Shown here piece after piece: positions 46,736 to 60,183 of a stretch of 64,000 nt of DNA. The translations under genes were made by a program, and so were the position numbers. The DNA is from Carnegiea gigantea (taxonomy: Eukaryota > Streptophyta > Magnoliopsida > Caryophyllales > Cactaceae). Position 1 is the first letter of the stretch. Every line of letters starts with the position of its first letter. Below the pieces are notes generated by a model. It saw nothing but the letters and a program-made list of their open reading frames with translations, was not told the DNA's origin and did not search any database. The DNA is taken from assembly GCA_029747015.1 (NCBI GenBank), contig JAKOGI010000126.1, positions 408,501-472,500 of the forward strand, given 5' to 3'.

Positions 46736-47469
46736 TAAGAATGGCAGTGGGGTAGGAAATCCCCATCCCCGTCGGGACCCCGCCCTACATTGGGGGAAAA
46801 TTCCCGTCCCTAATAGGGATGGGGATAGGGACAAAAATAAATCCCCGAGCAGGGATGAGGACGGGAACGGGGTGAAAATTTACCCCATCCCCATCCCTGC
46901 TTGGGGATATTTCCCCATTCCCATCCCTATCCCCATCCCCACTTCCCGTCCCCATTTGAGGAAAAATCATCATCCTCATCCTGGTATATTAATTTAAAAT
47001 TACATATGAGTCATTTATTTGTGAACATAATACTAAGGTTATACTGGTAAATTAAGTTGAAAAATCCTCAGATTGTATGAACTTATTTTGTGTAATTTTT
47101 CATTGTTAGACTTATGTTGTATGAACATGTTAAACCTTAATTTAGGATACATCAAGCTTTAATGAAGTTTGTTGGACTTATGTTGCATGAAGCATATAAA
47201 AGCTTATTGTACAATTAATTGGAGGTAGCATTTAGGGATGGCAAATTAGGCTTTAATCCAAGACCTGTAATATAGTTATCACAAAGAACCGGAAAAATAT
47301 GATGGGTAAAAATTCCCATCGAGACCCCGTTCGGGATTAGATACCCGTTGGGCACAGGGACGGGGATGGGGGAGAATTTTTCCCGCAATGGGGAATGGGG
47401 CCAGGATATTAGCGGGGACGGGGACGGGAATATGTCGTCCATCCCTAACCCACCCCATTGCCATCCCTA
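46736..47469. mobile_element. hAT-like element with GGGGAY-rich ends (unit 2)
   Basis: Same 734-bp insertion as 18658-19391, with the same 8-bp flanks (46728-46735 and 47470-47477). About 20 substitutions by eye. Confidence 0.85.
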
Positions 47470-48499
47470 GCCGAGAGAAGTGAGAGGATAGAAATGCGGA
47501 GCATAATAATATGAAGCATCCAAGTTGATCATCATTTCATATTCCCCCAGCATATCTATATGAAGCATATCACCTAAATTAGAAACTGCCTGAGAAGTGA
47601 AGCATGTATAATAATATCATGGCTAACTGGCTAGGCATATAAGCTAGCAACGAAGAAACACAGGCTCGTACATAACATTTCTCAACCCCCCCCCCCATAG
47701 TTGGCAGGGATCCCACTATATGGTTTTACTAGCCACTTTTGATATAACATTCATATTCCCTAAAGAAGAGATATATATAAAGTACATCATCATATTGGAA
47801 CCTATAGGAAAAAAAGGAATAAGGTGAATAATAGAGCATTTTCATTGTCATTTCCTGCATGGTTCCTAGATATTCTTAATTGCTGGCCATAACAGACTCA
47901 ATCAACTGCAAGCTGCTTTATTGTAACAGAGGCTCACACGTAGTGACTTCAAACATGTGCATACCTATAACTAGCAAAAATGGAGATAAATGGAGATATG
48001 AATAACATACGAAGTCCATATCACCCATCAATTAATTTTGAATAAAATAAGCATGAGATGTTATACAAAGGATTTCAGTCCAATCCTCCTAGAAGTAGAG
48101 CTCCAGGAGCGTAACCGAAAACCATACAACAGGCACACCTGAAATGAAAGGAAAAAAAAGAGTCCTCAAATAGGAAAAAAAGAGCGATAAGCCAACAAAA
48201 CGAAAGGACACCCTAACCGGAATCGAAGGAACTCAGGAACAATCTCCGTAAACCAAATTCTATGTCGCAAAGATCCTATGCAAGAAAGCGAGACAGAGAA
48301 TGAAATGACATAGGAAAATTGGAAAGGGTTGGGGATATTTATAACCCCGTTGAGGGGACCTAAGGTACATACCCATGTACGATGTTCATGTACATACCTA
48401 TATAAGAAGTATCATATAAATGGGCTAAGCCCCTATTTCATTTTCCCCAATCTAACAAACATTTTTGTAATTCATCCAGCCCAACCAACTGAAAAAAAC

Positions 48500-48632
48500 T
48501 ACATTGGAGGGAATAAAAGGTACACTGCAGATAGAAAAAAAATACATTACCGGATACATGGCAGGAAACAAACGGTACACTACAGAAAGGAAAAGGTACA
48601 CTACATACGTAAAAGATATACTGCTATGGGGA
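48500..48632. repeat. 21-bp minisatellite (unit 2)
   Basis: Counterpart of 20410-20540 with the same number of repeats and scattered substitutions. Confidence 0.7.
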
Positions 48633-49210
48633 AAAAAAAAACACTATAACATATTGAGCGTGCGTCTACTACACGACTCTAAGGTATGTACCATACTAGA
48701 TACATACATTTGTATCTAAGAATTTTCCACGTAACAAACGATATCAGGTGCTTTTTACACGCTATCCTATTCATGCATTTGTGTCATGGTTTGGCCAAGT
48801 CAACGTGTATGTTAGAAGACTTACGCGAATTTTAGGTTATCAACCTTTTTTTTTTTTGGGTGACCCTTTTGGTTCCTGGTTGGCTTCTCTTGTTTCCAGT
48901 TGGTTTACTAGTTAGGAAGTAGCAACGCAACTTCTTTCCCCCGCTAGGAAAATAAAACAAACTCAAATGCCTAGCTGTAAAACAAATGAATCAATGGGTT
49001 TTTCATATATCCAAATCCGATAACCTTGGTTTTTGACAGAAATATATCCTATGCTTTTACATTATGTTTTTAAAAAATAAATGCAATAATCAAATCTAGA
49101 AAATGGAAAATCATCAAAAAAATCAATTTCTTACTTTTAGCATATAATTTTTCCTATATCTTTTTACTTATAAATAAAAAAGCATCTATTTTCAGAAATA
49201 ATCACTAAAC

Positions 49211-49378
49211 TTTTTTTTTTTGGGTCTTGGATCATCCATTTCAATGGAGTCGAGCTACTGTTGACCCAATAAGGGATAGAACTCTCCCATCACAGATTTT
49301 CTCTATTCACAATATTCGAACCCGAGACATAGCTAAAAAAGAATAAGTGTCAAACCATTTGAATCAACCTGTGTTAGT
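49211..49378 (-). mobile_element. tRNA-derived SINE (unit 2)
   Basis: Same insertion as 21123-21289, with the same 14-bp target duplication. One change falls in box A (GGTTCAAGTGG to GATTCAAATGG type), and box B is kept. Confidence 0.88.
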
Positions 49379-49603
49379 AATAATCATTAAACTTAAAACA
49401 CCTAAATATGCTTAAAAATGATAAGTTGCAATTAATATCAAAGGAGTAACTTATCACTGGTATTTCCCAAAATGTATAGTAAAATGTTTAATTCTTATTT
49501 AAAAAAATCTATATTTTAATTTCCTTCGCGTCATCTCCAAAAGGAAAACCAAAATCTAAATTTAGAAAAGGATAAAAAAAAATGAAGCCACGACACCTAC
49601 TGT

Positions 49604-50001
49604 CTATGTTACATGGACTCGAATATGAGGTGTCGGACATGGATATGAATCCGAGCGTCCGACTCGTCAAAGCTCTAATTTTAGGACACGCGAACACTAT
49701 CCAAAATTTGAACACGGATATGAGGACTCATAATTTTACATATAGAAGTTGCAATTTCAAGTTAATCTTTTTAAATATTTCAATAGTTACACGGTTGTCA
49801 ACTTGCCAAATTGTTGAACATTAAAGATCCACTATGAGAATAATGAATGAGGAAAGAAAAAGGCCACATCTTCCTAATTTTTTTCACCCTTACTGCTTTA
49901 GAGTTTGGATAAGGGTCTGACAAGCATCCCATGTCTTATCCACAGAATGTCGTGTCTGACACGAGTACGCCAGGGCAAAATGGAGAGTCCGGATATCATA
50001 G
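49604..50001. mobile_element. hAT-like MITE, 398 bp (unit 2)
   Basis: Same insertion as 21515-21912, with perfect CCTACTGT flanks at 49596-49603 and 50002-50009. Confidence 0.88.
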
Positions 50002-50421
50002 CCTACTGTATCTAATCTAAAATAGTGAAGGGTTAAAAGTATCAAAGCTTAAGATCTATTGGACACAACATATAGAAATTATACAACCTACGAACAAATA
50101 GGATTGAAGAAACCCAAGATCCTATCGACCCTATTGAAACGTACCACATGTAAAAAGAGTTCAAAATGAGTATAATTCAAGTATTAAAACCCATAAATGA
50201 TTGGATATTTTGAAACATGTGATATGTAAGATTATATCTATAACCAGAAACATAACATATGTAAGAAAATTATCAAGATCTATTAAACTAACAAGTTGCA
50301 ACACAACAGTAACACAATAGACCAATAGAACCCACTAATAAAAACTCGATTAAGATATTTCCATTCTTCAAAATGAGCACGGTTAAGATAGAAGAAATCA
50401 CCTGCAGCGTGCAAGCATCTA

Positions 50422-52218
50422 ACATTGCTGTTGTAGAACAAAATCCAGGAAAAACTGGCAATGGGCAGGCACTACCATGGCTCATATGGCCAGGAGTATA
50501 TCGCATTACTTCATGAAAATCCCAACCAAGAGCACCCAAACAACAAACACCCAAAAGCCAACCAGACTCGAACTGGAGGCTCCATGACATTCACTGAGCA
50601 GTAATTCAAAACAAGAAAACAGGGGAGAGAACCCAGTAAATTATAGATTGCCTGACGGCAAAAAGTAAATGAATGGTGATCTCCCAAAAAAAAAAGTGAA
50701 GGATTGGTAAAAGAACCTGAAGTACTTTAGGTCACAGAACTGATATCGATCAGACTGAAAAAGAATCTACAATGGACAAGCTTTTTAGAAGCTTTCAGTA
50801 ATCGCTACCTCTCATAACCAATTTGCTCACCAACCCAAATGGCTGTGCTTTGATGTACGCACCAAAAAATACACCTCCCTACGATCCAATGGCAAATGAG
50901 TTGACAAGGGAAGCGCAATTGCTACATTACACCAGATGCAGGAAACAAGGCTGTACCAAATCACATGTCTCACGCAGACCAATCAAACACTGCTGATATT
51001 GCATCAGACACAAGTAGAATCAGTACAAACATCAAGAATTGACTGAACTCCAAGCCAGTTGTTCCCTCATCAGCAGGAACTAGCAGCTTGAAAATCCCAG
51101 AATTCAAATTTAGAGTCCAGGAGAAGTAACCAAACATCAATTGACCACAAGAGACAAACCCAAACAGAGTCCATAGCCTTCGCAGCCTCAAAGCAGTTGA
51201 CAAAGTATGACCTGAACAAGAAACCCAAGTACATAAACCAAACAAGAACGACGTACAAATGCATACGATGTCATGTAAGACAATTGATCAAAAAGCACAT
51301 AATAGATGACCACATCCTAGCAAGAGAAGATACCGACGGAGATTCACTTAGACTACAAGATTCATACAACTGCAATGATTGACAAAGGATGACCGCATCC
51401 TAGAAAGAGAAGTCCACATCGAAAAACCCAGGAACAGTGAACAATTGTAACAGAAACATAGATCTGATTAAACAAAAAGAACCCCCCCCCCAAAAAAAAA
51501 AAGAAATCTAGCATAGTTATGGAACTATATGCTAAAATCCAGAGCACTGAAAAGCTTGGAATGAAAATCGAGGGATAGATAAATCTGAAATAACTCCAAA
51601 GGTAAACAGTGCATGATTGGTAGTTGGTACAATCAACAATACAACTAGCTCCAGGTAAGTTGTGAACTCCTAACTCAGTAACTTCATTGCCACCATCATC
51701 AACATACAATAAGAAAATCTGCCTCCACATATGAAAACCAACACAACTCCACACCAACTGCTTAGAACCAGAATGAACTCGGAAACAGGTGGCATAACCT
51801 CTAGCCTGTGTAGGATTCCCAGGACCACCTATCAACAATACAATTGGTTGGAGGTGCAGGACAATGTCAAGCCAGGAACTGCACTGGTTCCCCGTTTCAT
51901 CAACTCAGAACGAGAATACCTTCATGGCAGGGACACCAGAGAATTGAATTAGGAGTACAGAAAGCCTTACATATTCTACCAGGAACATCAAAGCAGCAGT
52001 ACTTGGTTGACTTGAAAGAAGAAAACCCTGGACCTTTTCCTACCACTGTACAACCTGAGAGACATACCAGAGAAGAATTATAGCTCCAATGAGCAGCATA
52101 CAAAACAAGTCCACCAATGCCCCAACATGCAAATCAACAAATAGGATAAAGAGTTCAGATACTCATTGAGCAGTACTCCAAAACCAGCTGGGGCGAAAAA
52201 GAAACAAGCACACTAAAC
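50422..52218. repeat. Tract identical to unit 1 (about 1.8 kb)
   Basis: Every line compared is identical to 22332-24128, homopolymers included. Flanking DNA on the left differs by about 1-2 percent. No gene is supported inside. Confidence 0.75.
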
Positions 52219-52371
52219 AAATTACTGCTCCAATAGAAAATTAAATTAACAGTAGAGCAACAACCTAAACCACATACAATTGAAATTCATCAGGCTCAAA
52301 GCATCAGATCCCTTGGCAGCAGCAGGGCAAAGTTTTTCAAAACCTCCCATCAACGGTTAGCTTTCATAACC

Positions 52372-52782
52372 TGTTGGCTTTTGGCCCAATTTGCACTCCA
52401 CGGCCCGTGGTGGACGGCGGTTGTTTAGCTGTGGCGGTTAGGGTTTCTCACTCATCCTACCCCTTTATACAAGGCACGCCTCCTACCTTCTAAACACACC
52501 AACAAAATTACTATTCGAGCATTCAGTTCCACTTTCCCAGATTTGTGAGTGAGCGTTATAGAGAGTTTCTAATCTCTAATCGATCTTCCTGTTAAAACGT
52601 ATCGTTCTAAGATCGATCCTGTACTCCTCTTCTCTATGGTGGATTTGTGACGCATCGTCATCAGTGGTTTTTCCCACATTGGGTATTCCACATAAATTCC
52701 CATGCTGATTTGTTATTACTCGGCTATATTATCTTTTTGATTTATCTGTTGCATTCATTCAATTTTTTAACCGATCCTAACA
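52372..52782 (+). mobile_element. Solo LTR, copia-like (unit 2)
   Basis: Same 411-bp solo LTR as in unit 1, with TAACC flanks. A handful of substitutions lie in the R/U5 part. Confidence 0.88.
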
Positions 52783-53546
52783 TAACCAATTCGTTGGATA
52801 ACCCAACCAGCTTTGCACTAATGTGCACACCAACCACCATGGCTACTCACAATCGTATGGGAAGGGAACTGAATCCATCAAATTCAAAACATCGGATCAC
52901 TTGACAGCAACTGGGCAAATTTTTTTAAAACCTCCCATCAATGGTCCGCTTTCATAACCTATTCGTTGTTCAACCCAAAGAGCACTGCATTTACGTGTGC
53001 ACCAACAATCATAGCTCCTCACAAACCAATTGGAAGTGACTTGAAAAGGGAAATGAAAACGGTACACTATGAATGCCAGCAGCTGAAATAATATGATAGC
53101 CTGAAACAATATTGGTACACAAAGCCCATATAACCTATGAATCTCGGTTATTAGCACATCAACTCAGGACCAATGCTATCAGATTAGATCAATGTAAAAT
53201 GAGATTAAATATTTAACACCAACAACCTGAGTGATTATTTGCCATCATAAATGAGAACAAAGGCCATATAGCCTAGCAGCACGCCAACTCAAGACCAATT
53301 CTATCTGATTTTTTCTATGTAAAATTGGGGCAAATATCTAATAGTAACTAGACTTTGAACTAAACGTCACACCTAAACATATATCCTGAACAGAAATGAG
53401 AAGCCTTTTCCTCCAACTAATTGACGTTAACATTTAACACTTCCGCAGGCGGAAAGCAAAACTCGAGGGTCCAAAACTAGAATGTAGCAGAAAATTATTA
53501 ACAGTTCAAGTCAATTGGCAGAAAGAATCATATCAAATCCTTAGAT

Positions 53547-54193
53547 TAAAAAAGCCCCAGGTGCAAAAAAGCGCAAAAGGTCCTGGAGCCCGGGGCGCGG
53601 GCTTCGAGGCGAAGGCGCGGGCTTTTCAGACATGAGGTGCACTTTGACTATAAAATGCTCCAAAATCATTCCCAAACCATATTTCTTTGAAAATAATGTA
53701 GATAATGACTTCAAGTAAGGAATTCAACATCAAGATAACCACGAATAACATTGCATATAGTCATAAAGCACGATAACATAACATCACAGTTTCTCAAAGC
53801 ACACACCATAAGATAGTAGAAGTCTTAAAGTACACAAACTAGCAGAGCCATAAAAGGAAAGCATAAAACAAATAGCACACAAAGCAAAATAGCTCATAAA
53901 GGTAAACTAAGCATCTTCCATTCAAGTAATTCAACCCAAAAATCAACACCACAAATGAGTTCACTACAATTTTCAACCACAAAAAAAAAAAAAAAACACA
54001 CACACAACCAATTAACCAAAGCAATAAATAATTAAAAGTTTAAAAGTTAAAACATAAACCCTTCAAATTAAATTAAAGGCCCTGCTGCGTGGAAATTAGA
54101 CAGAAGGGGGAGGTTTAGATTTTAGAGTTTAGACAGGGGGGTCTTCGAGAGACAGAAAGAAGAGAAGATGGGCACTGTAGCTGGGCACTTCAA

Positions 54194-54238
<45 letters not shown>

Positions 54239-54655
54239 GCTCGAAACCTCTTCCATGGGGTTTGACTCACTAAGAAGGAGGAGGAGGAGGAGGAGGATGG
54301 TGGAAAAATAAAAGTAGAAAGGAGCAGAAGACCATTTACCCGTTTGCACTGAGCTAGGGTTTGCCGCTGAACTGAAGAAGGAGGAAGGAGAAGAGCAGTC
54401 TGAGAAGCAGAGAGGTTCGAATGAGGTGAGAAGCAGTCTGAGGCTTCTAAGTCTGATTTGTAATTTTTTTTTCCTTTTTTTCTCAAATAGTATGTTAAGT
54501 TCCAAAAAGCCCAAAAAGCGTGTGCTCGGTGCCTGGAAAAAAAGCCCAGAAAAGTGCAAAAAGCGCGCACTTAATGAATGGGCTGCGCCTGTACCCCTTC
54601 CTAGGCGCAGAGGTGTGGGCTTCAGGCTTTTACGCGCCTAGGCGCGCTTTTTTAA
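53547..54655. mobile_element. GC-rich-ended element (unit 2), putative
   Basis: Counterpart of 25511-26632, lacking 12 bases in the right GCGC-rich end. It contains the (GA)n tract at 54196-54239. Confidence 0.45.
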
Positions 54656-55961
54656 ACTAAGACCAAATCAATAGAGAGAAATGCAAACTGGAGCCCTCAC
54701 TAGAAGCTCTTTGTCCTACCAAGTAGCTCCATGCCACCTACAACCTGCATTAATAAAGCACAACCTAAAATCAAAATCCCGGCTTCAAGTAGACAGAGCT
54801 TATAAAAAATTCTCAACAGTGAACATCAGTCATGCTCTGTAGATTGCTACCAATGATAAACCAATGTGTAATCAACTGCTAATCTTGAATATCGTTAAGG
54901 TTAAAAATACAGAAAGAAACACCAAGACAACATCAACTTAATTAAATTGAAGCACAGATCAAAGAAACTACGACCTGCATGCATCAAAGAGCAAAGCCTA
55001 TCATCAGCAACAACCCAAATATGTAATCATCACCATGAAAGCTGAAAGCTAAAGGGCAACGTCTACTATTAAGTTTAAACTCCTAGCTTCAATAGACAAG
55101 CTCAAAAAGGAAGCTTTTACCATGAATTCTCATACAGATGACATAGTCATCCATCATTCATCAGACACTTCAACCAAAACCACATAACTGCATTACCCAA
55201 AAAGACCCCCCAAAAAAATAAAAAAATCCACCGAGGCACCACTTATGTGAGGTCAGTTGTGCCCGAAAAAGCATCCTTTGATGCACCATGGCTGCACCTA
55301 CCCATCATTCATCCAGGGCAAAAACATATTGACAGAACCTAGAAACACATAGCAAATAAGGATTGCAATTGGAATGAACTCAAAAAGGAAATAGAGTTTA
55401 TTTCTAACTAGCACAGTCACTCAAATCGAGTTCTAGAATAATCCCTCTGACTAAAGCAAAATCAAAGCCAGTTCTGACCTAATACCTAGAAACAAGTAAA
55501 CCACCACGTTCTGACCAAATATTTGGCCAGAAACTTGGAGTCCTGTTCCTCCCACAAGTTGACATTAGCAGGTTTTGCCTCCCACAAATTGACAACAGGA
55601 GCCCAAAAGCGAAATCACCAAGATCAATTTCAAAGCAACAAGCAATAATTACCAGTGGAAGTCAATTGAGAGAGAAACACCCAAACCTAAGTCCTCACAA
55701 GAAGTGGCTACCTGCAACCAGCATTAACAGAGGATATCTTGAAATCAGATTCCTCCATCCACAAACTAAGCTAGAGATTAGGAAAAATTCTTGTACCGGG
55801 TCTGACAGCAGAGAAAACCGAATTGAAGCCCCAACAAGAAGCTCTTTCAACCCCCAGAATGTGTCAACATATCATATCCTGAAATCAAGATGCGTGAATC
55901 AGAAATAAAGCACAGACATCAAATTTCCTTCATTTTTAATCAGGTTGAAGCTCACAAATGA

Positions 55962-56269
55962 GGATGAAAAAAGCCGAAGCAGCATAACTTCTCTAGCTTT
56001 TTTCAACATGGCAGGTGACAGCAGTATATTACACAGATTAATTGACATTTCAAATTTATCAGATGTCTCTAAAATGGTGTTGGAATTGCTTTGCACTTCT
56101 CAGTCACAATACACAGGATGAAAAAAGCCGAAGCAGCATGACGTTTCAAGCTTTTTTTCAACATGGCAGGTGACAGCAGTGTATTACACAGATTAATTCA
56201 CATTTCAAATTTATCAGATGTCTCTAAAATGGTGTTGGAATTGCTTTGCACTTCTCAGTCACATTACAC
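55962..56269. repeat. 154-bp tandem duplication at unit 2/3 joint
   Basis: Same arrangement as 27940-28247. Copies start at 55962 and 56116. Confidence 0.88.
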
Positions 56270-57949
56270 AGGACATCTGCGGAACCATCCTTCATGTAAA
56301 ATGATCCCACACCGATTAGCTTGTTACTCATCTAATCTCACATTAGTATTAGCATGATTGGATAAACCACACTTTTGATGTCTAATCACATCATCATCAA
56401 GACTCAATAACCATACTCATCACAAATTGCCAGGTCCAATTAGCTTCGCTACCCCAAAGAAACTAAAGAGTAATGTACCAATAGCTTCTTCTGACATGAA
56501 GTCAGTTGAGTAACCAACTTCTTCCTACATCACGAAGAACCAAGAACCAGTGTGGAAGATGTCAGCGCCAAGTTCTTGTTTACCACTTCAAGACTTGCAT
56601 CACAGTACAATAAAATGCATTAACTGATTCCATATTTGCATTTACATAACTGAGATGTGTCAGCTAATACTTGGGCAAGATTAGGGACACTTAGAACGAC
56701 ATAATTTTGCAAAAAGAAGGCCAAGTTTGAAACCTAAATTTACACCTGTTCGCATAAATTGTAGCTGAACGCAAGTAACACAGCTTCACATTCAGATGGC
56801 ATTGTCGTCCTGTCTTGAACAATTGGGATGTTTCAATGGCTTGGTTGTTTCATTTCAATTCCAAAATTTCCAGAGAGCCGAGAGTTGAGAATCCATCCAG
56901 CAAAAATCAAAACAGAGCCCATTAGCTAGTATTCAAACGGGACTGTAGTCAAAATAACTTCCTTTCAAGATGGGCTCCATATACCACATTGCCCAAACAA
57001 AAAGGGGGTTTGTAAAGCAAGTGTGTACAAGGAAGATCCAGAAATGATGAACCAAGTTACCTGGACAATAAATAATAACCATTACTTGTTCCTGCACTTC
57101 TCCCAGCATGTAAACATAACAGATCTACATGGTAGAGCTTCATTTGAGCAGTTCGGATTATAGAAGGAACAATTGCCACCTTTTAACACATAAATGTCAT
57201 ATTCTAAGTCATAAAGTTTTGACTAATGAGGTAGCAATACAACTGACACACCCCAGCAATGAAAGTCTTTGCAGGTATACACCAACTATTGGGTTTGCTC
57301 CATCCCTTATTTGCACTCAACAAAGAGATGGAATGTTCACACACTCAAGCAAAGGCTTCAAAGACTTTTGGGAGCCCCATGGAGCTGCAATTAAACAGAA
57401 GGGTAAACAGGAGAAGAACTGCCATTCATAGAATGAGCTCAGAGAGATTCTTACCTTGCTGTCGCCCGGTACAAGCCATTGAGGAGAAGAAAAAGTTGTG
57501 CATTTCGGGTTCTTCCATCCCCTATTTTGGCTTCTGTTTTCACTACGGACTCGTGTAGTTTGGGTCTGAATTTTGGGCCATTGCAAGCCATGATCCTCTC
57601 ATTTTGGCACTCGGTTGTGGTGTTGTGCTGGTTTCCCATTGCGCTTTACTGCACTGCTTCGGCTTCCATCTCTGTTGTGTTGTTTTGTTTCAGTTCTCGG
57701 CATGTTGAATTTCCGGACCTTGCGATATTGTGTTTTAAGTTATTAAGTGTGTTGAATCCATCCAGTCTTGTGACATTTAGTTTAGGCAAATCACATAGTT
57801 AATTTTAAGCTAATAGTTTACTTTTGTTTACTTAGTTAAAACAAGTTAGTTTAGGTCATTAGTAATCGAGTTTCATAATTCATCCCTGAGAATCGACACC
57901 CGTAAACACTACGACCATAAACCGTATATTTGCGGAAATTCACAACATT

Positions 57950-58005
57950 TATGCGTGTCATCCTTGCGCAAGGGCCATGCTAATATTCTCTGTATCGATC
58001 CAAAT
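57950..58005 (-). pseudogene. Truncated U6 snRNA copy (unit 3)
   Basis: Counterpart of 1847-1902, in the same position beyond the intact U6 gene. Confidence 0.8.
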
Positions 58006-58031
58006 TTTTTTTAAAAAAAAGTTGGGGACCG

Positions 58032-58083
58032 AAAAAATTTGGACCATTTCTCGATTTGTGCGTGTCATCCTTGCGCAGGGGCC

Positions 58084-58115
<32 letters not shown>

Positions 58116-58135
58116 TCAGATGTCTCCGAAGAGAC
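58032..58135 (-). ncRNA. U6: U6 spliceosomal snRNA (unit 3)
   Basis: Identical to the unit 1 copy over the full length, with the UUCG tetraloop, ACAGAGA box, AGC triad, internal stem-loop and T6 terminator. The promoter is intact. The identity of units 1 and 3 against the changed unit 2 copy points to selection or gene conversion. Confidence 0.97.
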
Positions 58136-58157
58136 AATCAAGAGCCTGTTCTGCGGG

Positions 58158-58199
58158 AATATAACCCCCAAATGAGTTTCATAAACAGCGATGTGGGCC
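58158..58199 (-). promoter_or_regulatory. U6 promoter: USE and TATA (unit 3)
   Basis: GGCCCACATCG at 58189-58199 and TATATT at 58158-58163 on the minus strand. Confidence 0.9.
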
Positions 58200-59165
58200 T
58201 TTCCTCTACAATATGTTAGGTCCACATCACACCTCTCCGAACTTACTAACCCGATTGACAAAGCGCTATGGAAAGCCCTCCCGCCTGAAAATCCCCTTTC
58301 TTGCCAAAGGACCCTTCATTTCAATTTTAACCACAATTATCAAGGGTGGAAGTACACCAATTAATTTTACAAAGGCCTCATTGTAAGTTACTTGACGAAC
58401 TTGTATTGGGGAAAAAACCAGTGACATACTCACATACCATGATTTGGAAAATACTCTAGCAGTTCTATGCAACCATTGTTTGCAAGCAGTAGTTATGTGT
58501 GTCAAACTAAAAACAGTAAGTAAGATGCAAATAACATGACAACAATGACGCAGCAAAAGTATTCACCTTATTAGTAACAAAACACTCCTGTCTTTCTGGA
58601 CTGCTGGGGATTTCTGCGGCTTCAAACTCCGGAGCACTGGCTCCTTGACCTGTCTCAAGGTGAAAATAGCACAATAAGTCTGAACTCCACGGTGTCTGCA
58701 GAATACCGCACCACATCTGCCACATTTGCAGGCACCCTTACCCGGAAAGCAAAGAGGGCAAGTCAAAGATGATTCCAATAGACTGACTGCCAAGTGTCAA
58801 GCTGACGAGTAAATATGGAACATCTAGGCTACAGTGATGAATCATCTGGCTCTATATTTTGCTTCTTTTATGCAGAAGACCTCAGTCCTGAGATACTTCT
58901 CCCTCCCTGCTGTACAACCTAAACAACAGTCTTGGACTCTTACCAGCAACAGGTGGAATATCTAATTGACATAAATTGCACTGATAAGAACATCCATTTA
59001 AGATGGTTGGTTCAGTCCCTGAAACTGAACTGCTATCTTATGTTGTCAAAAATAGCAGCACAAAGAGCACTGACTAAGCAGACTTCCATTGTTTCGCATG
59101 CCTCCAACTCACATTCGTTGAACCATTTGCAACAGCAGTATCAAACAAATCTGGGAGTAATTTGG

Positions 59166-59361
59166 TAGGGTGCACCAAGCCCATGCTGTAGTGTAATGCA
59201 TGGGCGACGCTTGTGGGTCCGAGCAGCAAGCTGCTGTGATTGACCCTCCCCCTCAAAAAATTAATTTAATATCATTATGGGTCAATGACCCACGTATCAG
59301 ATATTAAACTGATAAGAACAGATACTACACTTGATCTTAGCCAAAAGGCCGAGAAAGGTAT
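59166..59361 (-). ncRNA. U2: U2 spliceosomal snRNA (unit 3)
   Basis: Identical to the unit 1 copy across all 196 nt, with the branch-point recognition sequence, Sm-type site and 3' stem-loops. The USE and TATA are also unchanged. Confidence 0.97.
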
Positions 59362-59383
59362 GCTTTGTTTAGTCTCAAAAACC

Positions 59384-59435
59384 TACCTTTATTTTTCTCC
59401 ACCCTTGCGCTCGCCTATTTCCAACGATGTGGGCC
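59384..59435 (-). promoter_or_regulatory. U2 promoter: USE and TATA (unit 3)
   Basis: USE GGCCCACATCG at 59425-59435, TATA-like element at 59384-59393. Confidence 0.85.
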
Positions 59436-60113
59436 GAAGGTAATCTCAGATGCTAAGAGCTCTGCTACCAAACACTTACTCACAAATGATCCAGATGGGA
59501 AACTACCTTACTCAGCTATGAATGCGCAAATAACAGAAAGCAGCAAAAACTTCTATAAATAGTTGGAGAGAAACTCCTATACTTAAAACTGGCACCCAGC
59601 CTGAATTCAACAAGTCAATGTAACCCAAAAGCTGATCCAACCTAAACCTCAAATGAGGCAATCACAAAGACTTTTACCTCCTGAAGCGTAATTGGCCACT
59701 GTGCATTTCGTTGTGCAAGCTTATATTGGACGAACCAACAATTGGGCTCATCTGAACCAACATCCCATTGACCCGAAATTCACCCCACTCAAATTCCTGA
59801 GTTTGTTCGCAATTCCACCAGCTAGCTCAAAGCAGAGAACAAGATTAAGAGACAATAATCAGGTAGTCAGGTTTAATACATTAATACACAAGCACATAAC
59901 GAGGAAGCAAAGCTTCTTCAGATGATCATAGAACCAGTACAGGCAGCAAACATGGAGGAAAAGTGCTGAAGATTCAAACATAAAGTCTTGAGGAATCTCC
60001 TGCTGTCGTTAAGGTCAAACAAGGGAGTTTCTGACGCAATCCTATTGCAGTCCAGCATAAAGTCAAGGGAGTTTTCGATGCAATCCAATTGCAAGAGGGG
60101 AAAAAATCTATCC

Positions 60114-60183
60114 AAAAATTTGGACCATTTCTCAATTTGTGCATTTCATATCCTTGCACAGGGACCCTGCAAATGCTTCTAAG
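60114..60183 (-). pseudogene. Degenerate U6 3'-half fragment (unit 3)
   Basis: Counterpart of 4011-4080, with no promoter. Confidence 0.75.

Larger units (their letters stand above)
28145..56166. repeat. Tandem unit 2 (about 28 kb)
   Basis: Second head-to-tail unit. It is colinear with unit 1 throughout, including the hAT-like, Mutator-like, SINE and solo LTR insertions. Unit-specific differences include a deletion of about 365 bp near 35802, a 203-bp internal duplication in the Mutator-like element (41170-41575), loss of one copy of a 54-bp repeat near 52871, and a 12-bp loss in the GC-rich element end near 54645. Confidence 0.93.
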